From DAISJI01 sp964559835 (GTDB lineage: Bacteria > Acidobacteriota > Terriglobia > Terriglobales > Acidobacteriaceae), in NCBI GenBank assembly GCA_964559835.1, contig CAZLJE010000040.1:1-41347 (forward strand): a stretch of DNA of 41,347 nucleotides, written 5' to 3'. Positions 29,964 through 36,433 of the stretch are shown here, piece by piece (positions within the stretch are counted from its first letter, which is position 1; each line of letters starts with the position of its first letter). The position numbers were made by a program, and so were the translations under genes. Under the pieces are notes generated by a model. It was not told the DNA's origin and made no database searches. It worked only from the letters and a program-made list of their open reading frames with translations.

Positions 29964-31055
29964 ATGAACGCTCGGCCCACCGTTGTCGTGACCGGCATCG
30001 CAGGAAACCTGGGCCAGCGACTACTACCGCTGCTGAACGATTTCTCCGTGGTGGGGCTCGATATCCACGAGCCCCGCGCCGGTCTTCACCCCGACCGCTT
30101 CGAAACATTCGATCTCGCTTCCGAAGCTTGCTGCGGCCGCCTCATCGAACTCATCCGCGAGACGCGCGCCGTAGCCGTGGTCCATCTCGCCTTCGTCATT
30201 GACCCGGTCCGTACCGGCGTGCTCGATCGTGATCGCATGTGGCAGATCAACGTTGCGGGTACCGCTCGCGTGATGGAAGCCATCACCGAAGTGAACCGCG
30301 CCGGCAATGGCACTGTCACCAAGTTCATCTTCCCGAGCAGCGTTTCCGCATACGGCCCCGAATTGCCTTTTCCCGTCACTGAGGACTACCCGCTCGGCGC
30401 GCATACGCTGCCTTACGCGATGCAGAAGCAGGAGGCGGACGATGTCGCTCGCTTGCGTTCGTCGGCGTTAGGAAGCTGTACGACGTATTTGCTCCGGCCC
30501 CACATCTTTGCCGGAGCGACCATGCAGAATTATCTCGTTGGATCGCTGCGCGGGACCATCGGAGGCAAGGGTAGGCTGGCCGACTGGTTGCGGTCGCGCG
30601 GCACACGATTGCCGATGTTGCTGCCCCGCGGCGACGAATATCTGGTCAAGCGCTTCCAGTTCCTCCACGTAGACGATATGGCGCGCCTGGTCGCGTGGAT
30701 ACTCCACCGTCCCGACCGCGGAAGCGGCGTCATCATCTTGAACGTTGCCGGTCGTGGCGATTCCATCAGCATCCATCTTGCCGCGCGCATTGCCAGCCAG
30801 AAGATCGTGCAATTGCCGTCGCCGCGACTCTGCCGGTGGGCGCTCGCGCTGCTCTGGACATTGGGGATCTCGTCCGTCCCTCCGGAAGCGCTGCCCTACA
30901 TGATCGGAAGTTATCTGATGGATACCAGCCGGCTTCGCGCCTTCCTTGGCGTCGACTACCAGCACGTGATCCAACACACGACGGAAGAAGCGTTACAAGA
31001 CACATTCGTGCCTGAGGCCGGCCCCATTGTGATCGGCACTTCCGCGTCTGCCTAG
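29964..31055 (+). CDS. NAD(P)-dependent epimerase/dehydratase (extended SDR)
   Basis: 363 residues. Dinucleotide-binding motif VVVTGIAGNLGQRLLPLL at 7-24. FPSSVSAYG provides the catalytic Ser, and LPYAMQKQEAD is the YxxxK pair. DMARLVAWILHRPDRGSGVIILNVAG is typical of nucleotide-sugar epimerase-like SDRs. The C-terminal part is less usual and has a hydrophobic stretch (LCRWALALLWTLGI). Substrate unknown; a sugar-nucleotide or polyprenyl-linked substrate is possible. It is likely co-transcribed with the foldase gene nine nt upstream. A good promoter follows it for the next gene, so the unit ends here. Confidence 0.85.
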   Translation: MNARPTVVVTGIAGNLGQRLLPLLNDFSVVGLDIHEPRAGLHPDRFETFDLASEACCGRLIELIRETRAVAVVHLAFVIDPVRTGVLDRDRMWQINVAGTARVMEAITEVNRAGNGTVTKFIFPSSVSAYGPELPFPVTEDYPLGAHTLPYAMQKQEADDVARLRSSALGSCTTYLLRPHIFAGATMQNYLVGSLRGTIGGKGRLADWLRSRGTRLPMLLPRGDEYLVKRFQFLHVDDMARLVAWILHRPDRGSGVIILNVAGRGDSISIHLAARIASQKIVQLPSPRLCRWALALLWTLGISSVPPEALPYMIGSYLMDTSRLRAFLGVDYQHVIQHTTEEALQDTFVPEAGPIVIGTSASA

Positions 31056-31066
31056 TTTCGACACGT

Positions 31067-31095
31067 TTGCACTCCGCCGCCGTAGCAGTTACTAT
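31067..31095 (+). promoter_or_regulatory. Sigma-70-like promoter of the pseudo-receiver gene
   Basis: TTGCAC (31067-31072), a 17-nt spacer and TACTAT (31090-31095), 29 nt before the ATG at 31125. This is one of the best -35/-10 pairs in the window. Confidence 0.6.
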
Positions 31096-31124
31096 CTGGT
31101 TAACCTCTCTCACGCAGGCGGTAA

Positions 31125-31490
31125 ATGATTCAAGCCGGCTCCCATACAACTATCCTTGTCGCTTCTCGTGACCCGCAACTCGCCGATGTGCGCAAGTCGG
31201 TATTGGAACGCGCTGGTTTTTCCGTACTCACCGCCTCCGACAGCACGAGCGTCAAGAAACTTTGTGACGAAGGCACGATCAAGCTGGTGATGCTCGGATA
31301 CTCGCTGGCGCCGGCGGAAAAACGGCGCATCTGGAAAGCGGCCCGCGAGAACTGCAAGGTGCCGATCCTCGAATTGCACCGAAAAGGCGCGCCGGAAGTA
31401 GTCGATCAGAACGTCTTCTATCACGAGTCCAAGACCGCCGATGACTTCCTCGAAGCGGTGAAGTTGCTGACCTCCCGGCCTCCTTCCTAG
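31125..31490 (+). CDS. Receiver-like protein lacking the phospho-acceptor Asp
   Basis: 121 residues, a stand-alone receiver fold: TILVASRDPQLADVRKSVLERAGFSVLTA, then the strand-3 motif LVMLGYSLAPAEK and SKTADDFLEAVKLL at the end. The phospho-acceptor position of the LVxLDxxLP motif is Gly58, and one Asp (D16) remains of the acidic pair. Lys103 is kept. It cannot be phosphorylated in the usual way, so it is probably a constitutive or ligand- or protein-binding pseudo-receiver. It has its own promoter and no kinase nearby. Similar short receivers are common in acidobacteria; function unknown. Confidence 0.75.
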   Translation: MIQAGSHTTILVASRDPQLADVRKSVLERAGFSVLTASDSTSVKKLCDEGTIKLVMLGYSLAPAEKRRIWKAARENCKVPILELHRKGAPEVVDQNVFYHESKTADDFLEAVKLLTSRPPS

Positions 31491-31541
31491 ACCCTGGACC
31501 CGCACAGTCCGGCGACGGCGCTCTGATACACTTAGGCGTTT

Positions 31542-32039
31542 ATGCCGGAGAATTCCTTCGATATCGTCAGCAAGATCGATCTCCAGGAGGTCAACAACGC
31601 CATGCAGCAGGCGTTGAAGGAGATCCACACCCGTTTCGACCTGAAGGATTCCAAGTCGAACATCGCCATGGAAGGCAATGACGCCATCATTCTCGCCTCG
31701 CAGGACGAGTTCAAACTCAAGGCCGTCAACGACGTCTTCCAGGGCAAACTGGTCAAGCGCGGTGTGCCCCTGAAGGGGCTTACCTACGGCAAGATCGAAC
31801 CCGCCGCCGGCAGCACCGTCCGCCAGAAGATCACGATGCAACAGGGTATCCCGATCGAAAAAGCACGCGAGATCGTTAAAACCATCAAGGACTCCAAGAA
31901 GAAGGTCCAGGCTTCCATCCAGGGGGACCTGGTGCGGGTCTCCAGTAAGGACCGCGATACGCTGCAGGACATCATCGCGCTATTGCGGAAGAGCGATTTC
32001 GGCATTGATATGCAGTTCACCAACTATCGGACCGTCTGA
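31542..32039 (+). CDS. yajQ: YajQ-family nucleotide-binding protein
   Basis: 165 residues, the usual length. MPENSFDIVSKIDLQEVNNA, EIHTRFDLKDSKS, LKGLTYGKIEPAAGSTVRQ, KIKDSKKKVQASIQGD-like and the C-terminal SSKDRDTLQDIIALLRKSDF are the YajQ (UPF0234) blocks, two ferredoxin-like halves. Xanthomonas YajQ binds cyclic di-GMP and acts with a transcription factor; elsewhere tRNA or nucleotide binding is reported. A possible -10 (TACACT, 31527-31532) lies nine nt before the ATG and no Shine-Dalgarno is present. Its TGA is followed by a remnant heptamer array. Confidence 0.93.
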   Translation: MPENSFDIVSKIDLQEVNNAMQQALKEIHTRFDLKDSKSNIAMEGNDAIILASQDEFKLKAVNDVFQGKLVKRGVPLKGLTYGKIEPAAGSTVRQKITMQQGIPIEKAREIVKTIKDSKKKVQASIQGDLVRVSSKDRDTLQDIIALLRKSDFGIDMQFTNYRTV

Positions 32040-32076
32040 CACAAAGTGCTCACCTCGAACCTCGGCGCTGTCCCGC

Positions 32077-32111
32077 TGAGTACTGAGCACTGAACACTGA
32101 GCACTCGATTT
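32077..32111. repeat. Heptamer array, TGAGTAC/TGAGCAC word, abutting a TTG start
   Basis: Four units (TGAGTAC, TGAGCAC, TGAACAC, TGAGCAC) plus TCGATTT at exact 7-bp steps. The last base is the first base of the TTG start codon of the polyprenyl synthase. Only a single decayed unit (GTGCTCA, 32046-32052) of a left arm remains after the yajQ stop. Confidence 0.85.
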
Positions 32112-33100
32112 TGACGACACCTGCCACAATCCGCGCTTCAGAAGTCTTTGAGCTGTTGCGCGAAGACCTGGCCGCCATCGAGCGCGAGTTCGGCCGCGAC
32201 ACCGTCTCCAACGTCGGTGTCATCACCGAGATCGGCGAGTACCTTCGCGCCGGCGGCGGCAAGCGCATCCGACCCGCGTTGGTGCTACTATCGGCCAAGC
32301 TTTTCGGCCGCAATGGCCGGTCGACCGTACGGCTCGGCGCGGTGGTCGAGATCATCCACACCGCCACGCTGGTCCACGACGACATCATCGATGAAGCCCA
32401 GACCCGCCGCGGGCGCGCCGCCGCCAACACGCAGTGGGGCAATTCGAAGTGCGTCCTCTCCGGCGACTGGCTGTACATGCAGGCCTTCAAGATCGCCGTC
32501 CAGGAGCGCAACTTCCGCGTCCTCGACGTGCTCATCGACCTGACCCAGATGATGGTCGAGGGCGAGCTGCTGCAAATGGAGAAGCTCGGCCGCTGCATCT
32601 CGCTGGATGAATATTTCGACCTCATCAACCGCAAGACTGCGTGCCTGTTCTCCGTCTGCATGCGTCTCGGCGCTATCGTCGCCGGCGCGACACCGCAAGA
32701 GGAATCGCTACTCGGCTCCTACGGGCACAATGTCGGCATGGCATTCCAGATCGTCGACGATGTCCTCGACCTGACGGCCAGCGAAGACATTCTCGGCAAG
32801 CCCGTCGGCAGCGACCTCCGCGAGGGCAAGTCCACCATGGCCATCATCCACGCGCTCGACCGTTGCACCCCCGAAGAGCGCCGCTGGATCGAGACCGTGC
32901 TCCAGGAGCGCGCCTTCCACAGCGTGACTCACGAGCAGATCCTGGGCATTTTGCAGCGCTATGGTTCGGTGGACGCGGCCCTGTTGCGCGCCTCCGAATT
33001 CTCCGCCGCCGCGGTCGATGCTTTGTCAGGTTTTCCGGACTCCGAGTTCAAGCGCGCTCTTCTCTGGGTCCCGGAGTTCGTGGTTTCACGAGATAAGTAG
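32111..33100 (+). CDS. Polyprenyl diphosphate synthase
   Basis: 329 residues from a TTG start. GGGKRIRPALVLL precedes the first Asp-rich motif VHDDIIDEAQTRRG (D90, D91, D94), and the second is QIVDDVLDLTA. GKPVGSDLREGKSTMAIIHAL is also typical. It is a trans-prenyl chain elongase of the octaprenyl/heptaprenyl type, making the quinone side chain. The residues before the first DDxxD (IIHTATLV) are small-to-medium, which fits long-chain products, but the length cannot be fixed by eye. No GTG or ATG start is nearby; the frame begins at the edge of a heptamer array, so initiation there is unusual and has no clear Shine-Dalgarno. Confidence 0.9.
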   Translation: MTTPATIRASEVFELLREDLAAIEREFGRDTVSNVGVITEIGEYLRAGGGKRIRPALVLLSAKLFGRNGRSTVRLGAVVEIIHTATLVHDDIIDEAQTRRGRAAANTQWGNSKCVLSGDWLYMQAFKIAVQERNFRVLDVLIDLTQMMVEGELLQMEKLGRCISLDEYFDLINRKTACLFSVCMRLGAIVAGATPQEESLLGSYGHNVGMAFQIVDDVLDLTASEDILGKPVGSDLREGKSTMAIIHALDRCTPEERRWIETVLQERAFHSVTHEQILGILQRYGSVDAALLRASEFSAAAVDALSGFPDSEFKRALLWVPEFVVSRDK

Positions 33101-33121
33101 CTCGCGTTTACGGAGCTCTTC

Positions 33122-34789
33122 ATGGTCAGATTTAAGTATTTGTCGTTTGCGTTGTTTCCTCTGCTGTTGATCGCCGCGGTTTCCGCCCAGCAGGGAGATA
33201 CCTTCCGGACACAATCCAATCTCGTTCTCGTCCCCGTCGAGGTCCGCAGGCACAATCAACATGTTTCCGGTCTCGACAAGGACAAGTTTTCCATCCTGCA
33301 GGATGGAAAAGCGCAGAATGTCGCCGTCTTCGAGGAGGTCCGCACCACCACCGAGCGGTTGAAGAAAGTTGCGGTGGGTCCGCAGGAGTTTTCGAACCAG
33401 TACGAAGGAAATCCGGCGACCGCGCGCTACACGGTCATCGCCATCGATCGCATCAACACCACGACGATGGATATGCAGCGCCTGCGCCTCGGACTGATGA
33501 AGTTCCTGACGCAAGTCGCGGAATCGGGCGAGCCGATCCGGTTGATCGCCATCAATCCGACCAGGATCGAGATGCTGCAGGACTTCACTACCGATCCCAA
33601 GGCTCTTGCCACGGCACTGCAACGCAACAAAACGGCCGCTGGCCGTGCCACGGAAAACAGCACGCAACTGAATGAGGGCATTCAGGAGATCGAGGAAGAA
33701 CTCCTGAATGCAAAAGACGAGCTGACCGCGGCCAAGGCTGCACAACGGATCGCGACGCTGGAGGCGAGCAAGGATCAAGAACAGGACATGATCGCCTTTC
33801 AGCAGCGGAATCTGCGCATCAGCTCGCTGGAGGCGTTGCAGATGATCGCGCAATCGCTGTCCGGTTTACCGGGACGTAAGTCGGTTGTATGGGCCAGTTC
33901 CGGGTATCCTTTCGCGATTTCCGTGCGCGAGGGCATTCATAGCACGACCCAGAACTTCAGTCAGGTGAGCGAGGCCGGTGACCTCGATGAGTACACCATG
34001 CACCTCCTGAATTCGGCCAACATCGCCGTCTACCCGGTCGACGCGCGCGGGACGGTGAACACGGCTTACGAGGTGATGGACCCATCCCACAAGTACTCGG
34101 CGACGATCGGCCAAAAGGAAGCGGCGCGCATGAACAATGAGGAGACCATCACTACCTTTGAGCACCTCGCCGACGCAACTGGGGGGAAGGCGTGTTTCGA
34201 CCGCGCCGACTTGAGCGGCTGTTTCAAGGACGCGATCGATGATTCCCGCGACTATTACATCGTCGGCTTCTACGCCGACCGCGGCCTCAAGCCCGGCTGG
34301 CACAAGTTGCAGGTCAAGGTCGCAGCCGACGCGAGCGTCCGCTCTCGTACCGGCTACGTTTATACAAAGCTCAATCCCGTCGAGACCCGCAACGACGATA
34401 TGCGGCTCCAGTTGTCGACCTTGCTCTCCGATCCGGGCATTCCCTTCTTCGGGCACTGGGACATCAAGGCCGCGAAGGGAGACAAGAAGAACATCGGCTT
34501 CGAAGTGAAGATCCTTCCCCAGGCCAATCTCCTCTCGTCCATCGACCCTCACTTGAATATTGATATTGTCGCCGTGGCGCGCGCGAAGGATGGCTCCGTA
34601 GCCGGCCAGTTTTCCCAGAAGATCGACCGCCAGATGCCATCCGCAGCGGTGTCTACGATTACCAGCGAAGGTATTGTTTACAGCAACGGGATGACGCTCG
34701 CGGGCGGCGATTACCTTGTCCGCATCGTGGTTCGCGACAACAACACCGGCCGCATCGGCAGTGCGACCACACTCGTCCAAGTCAATTAG
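33122..34789 (+). CDS. VWFA-related secreted protein, acidobacterial type
   Basis: 555 residues with signal peptide MVRFKYLSFALFPLLLIAAVSAQ. QSNLVLVPVEVRRHNQHVSGL and FSILQDGKAQNVAVFEE are the conserved start of the VWFA-related family that is expanded in acidobacteria. The A domain (~95-330) has a degenerate metal-site start, VIAIDRINTT, in place of DxSxS, and later LSGLPGRKSVVWASSGYPF and SANIAVYPVDARG. The C-terminal ~170 residues are beta-rich. Function unknown; probably periplasmic or surface protein binding. It starts 21 nt after the polyprenyl synthase with an SD (GGAG). Confidence 0.85.
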   Translation: MVRFKYLSFALFPLLLIAAVSAQQGDTFRTQSNLVLVPVEVRRHNQHVSGLDKDKFSILQDGKAQNVAVFEEVRTTTERLKKVAVGPQEFSNQYEGNPATARYTVIAIDRINTTTMDMQRLRLGLMKFLTQVAESGEPIRLIAINPTRIEMLQDFTTDPKALATALQRNKTAAGRATENSTQLNEGIQEIEEELLNAKDELTAAKAAQRIATLEASKDQEQDMIAFQQRNLRISSLEALQMIAQSLSGLPGRKSVVWASSGYPFAISVREGIHSTTQNFSQVSEAGDLDEYTMHLLNSANIAVYPVDARGTVNTAYEVMDPSHKYSATIGQKEAARMNNEETITTFEHLADATGGKACFDRADLSGCFKDAIDDSRDYYIVGFYADRGLKPGWHKLQVKVAADASVRSRTGYVYTKLNPVETRNDDMRLQLSTLLSDPGIPFFGHWDIKAAKGDKKNIGFEVKILPQANLLSSIDPHLNIDIVAVARAKDGSVAGQFSQKIDRQMPSAAVSTITSEGIVYSNGMTLAGGDYLVRIVVRDNNTGRIGSATTLVQVN

Positions 34790-34806
34790 TCCGTTTCGCA
34801 TACCGG

Positions 34807-34951
34807 AACCGGTTCGTCCCGGTTTTCGCGTAAATCTTTCCAGCCTGCGGCAAGAAAAGCTGCCGTCTTCGTGTCTCGCGATCTACAAAGCTACTGGTCT
34901 TCAACAGCTTAGCTTCGGCATGGGAGTTGCTCCTCCGGTGTACGAGCCAGG
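34807..34951 (+). promoter_or_regulatory. Structured leader between VWFA and coiled-coil genes
   Basis: Four hairpins occur in series: AACCGG/CCGGTT (34807-34824), CGGCA/TGCCG (34848-34865), AAGCTACTG with CAG and TAGCTT (34888-34915), and GCCAGG-CTCG-CCTGGC (34936-34951). The first may end VWFA transcription; the others belong to a long leader of the next gene. ACAAAGC before the third is faintly like a GEMM riboswitch, but the rest of that consensus is absent. Confidence 0.3.
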
Positions 34952-34999
34952 CTCGCCTGGCGACACAATCCGTACCTTCGTCGATTACCGGAGCAGGCC

Positions 35000-35833
35000 A
35001 TGAACGAAGAGAATTACACCGAGTCCCCTTCCCCCATGCATGGATATCGCGCCGCAGCCGTCATTGCCGTCCTCGCACTCTGCATCGGACTGTTCGGTTA
35101 CGCCGTCCACGAGCGCAGCGAAGTGGCGAAAGTGACGGCGCAGAATCAGCACGTGGCGTCCACGCTCGCCAACACCAAAGGACAGATCGACACGCTCAGC
35201 GCCAAGCTCAACGACCTGACTGCGGCCGAGCAGGCCCGCCAGCAGGAACAAGTGCGCGTGCAGGCCGCAGCTTCGCACCGCGGTGCGCGCGTGGCCGTGC
35301 AGCGTCGCCATGCCGACGACGCCCGCTGGAAAAAGGTCCAAGCGGATCTCGACGCCAACAAGCAAGCGATCGACGCCACGCGTACCGATCTCACGCAGGC
35401 CAGGACCGAGTTGGGCAGCTCCATCGCCCGCACCCACGACGACCTCGTCGTTCTCCAGCGCAAGGGCGAGCGCAATTACTACGAGTTCGACATCGACAAA
35501 TCAAAACACGACTTCCGTTCCGCCGGTTCGGTCGGCATTCAACTGCGCAAGGCCAATACGAAGAAGCAGTACGCCGATCTGCATTTGAGCGTCGACGACG
35601 CGCAGCTCGAAAAGAAGCATGTCAACTTGTTCGAGCCGGTCACATTCCTGAATACCGATAGTGGCCAGCCCGTGCAGTTGGTCATCCAGCGCATCACCAA
35701 GGACCACATCCACGGATATGTTGCGGAGCCGAAATATCGCGCATCGGAACTCGCCGCGACTTCCCCTGGCAGCGATGCAGCGGCGCAGTCGGCCCCCGCG
35801 CCTGAACGCAAGAGACTCACCGTCCCCCAGTAA
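35000..35833 (+). CDS. Single-pass membrane protein with coiled coil, unknown
   Basis: 277 residues, family not recognised. A short cytoplasmic head is followed by one helix at ~16-36 (AAAVIAVLALCIGLFGYAV) and a long coiled-coil region (~40-150, many Gln/Ala/Lys/Asp heptads with TLANTKGQIDTLSAKLNDLTA). A beta-rich domain follows at ~150-250 (YYEFDIDKSKHDFRSAGSVGIQLRK, VNLFEPVTFL, QPVQLVIQRITKDHIHGYVAEPKY), then an Ala/Ser/Pro tail. The topology suggests a periplasmic or envelope spacer protein. SD GGAG lies upstream of the ATG. It is followed by a 10-bp hairpin terminator. Confidence 0.75.
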   Translation: MNEENYTESPSPMHGYRAAAVIAVLALCIGLFGYAVHERSEVAKVTAQNQHVASTLANTKGQIDTLSAKLNDLTAAEQARQQEQVRVQAAASHRGARVAVQRRHADDARWKKVQADLDANKQAIDATRTDLTQARTELGSSIARTHDDLVVLQRKGERNYYEFDIDKSKHDFRSAGSVGIQLRKANTKKQYADLHLSVDDAQLEKKHVNLFEPVTFLNTDSGQPVQLVIQRITKDHIHGYVAEPKYRASELAATSPGSDAAAQSAPAPERKRLTVPQ

Positions 35834-35861
35834 CTCTGACGTTGTACTGCGGATTGGAAAC

Positions 35862-35889
35862 GGCCGGCGCTCCTCCCCCAGCGCCGGCC
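35862..35889 (+). terminator. Hairpin terminator after the coiled-coil gene
   Basis: GGCCGGCGCT (35862-35871), 8-nt loop, perfect complement (35880-35889), then TTCGCAGTTT. A GC-rich 10-bp stem with only a weak U tract, 29 nt after the stop. Confidence 0.65.
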
Positions 35890-36433
35890 TTCGCAGTTTC
35901 GATACGGATCCGCACTCTCCATGAAATGGGATTCGCTTCCTCGCCTGATTCTCTTTTTGGAATTCGCTCACCGCGCACAGCACGCCGTCCACCTTGGTGG
36001 GAACGCACCGCACAATCGTGCGCTCCACTTTCCTCATCCGACGTTGGTACGCCTCGTGCAACGTAAGTACATCATCCATTGAGTGGGGCGGTCGCGGTGT
36101 CCAGCACGTACCTGTGCTATGGGCGCGTGACTGTTGGCTTTGCAGAGTATTGGGGGATATTCGTGGGGGCGCGAATCTACACCTTTCTGGAGAATGTCGC
36201 TTTTTCGGAGTACCGAATTTCATATCGGCAAACCCGCACCTGCAGCGGATCTCAGGACGACTTGCATCATCGTGAAATGTTTTGCGGACTACGCCGATCG
36301 CTGATATATAGCTCGTACCGTTCCCCCCAAATTTCCTCCTACAAAGCGTAACGGCCCTGTTGTTTTTCATTCGATGTTGGCTTGGTTGGGCATCATTCAA
36401 CGGCCGTAAGGCCAGTTTCACTGGAGGCAACGT
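35890..36433 (+). other. Long non-coding leader of the Oar receptor gene
   Basis: About 540 nt without a credible gene; the frames here lack ribosome-binding sites and family matches. Near the end are a dyad ACGGCC (36351-36356) with GGCCGT (36402-36407), and a 5-bp hairpin CCAGT-TTC-ACTGG (36412-36424) that directly abuts the ribosome-binding site GGAGG of the receptor gene. These may control translation. GC content looks lower than in the flanking genes. Confidence 0.45.

Noticed and set aside
36301..36430. Possible GEMM (cyclic dinucleotide) riboswitch before the Oar gene, and again at 34880-34925
   Set aside because: Both have CTACAAAGC, but the AAACC...GG stem with its tetraloop and the downstream receptor helix are missing.
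35501..36430. 309-residue minus-strand frame across the Oar leader
   Set aside because: Half of it lies opposite the coiled-coil gene, it has no ribosome-binding site and no recognisable domain.
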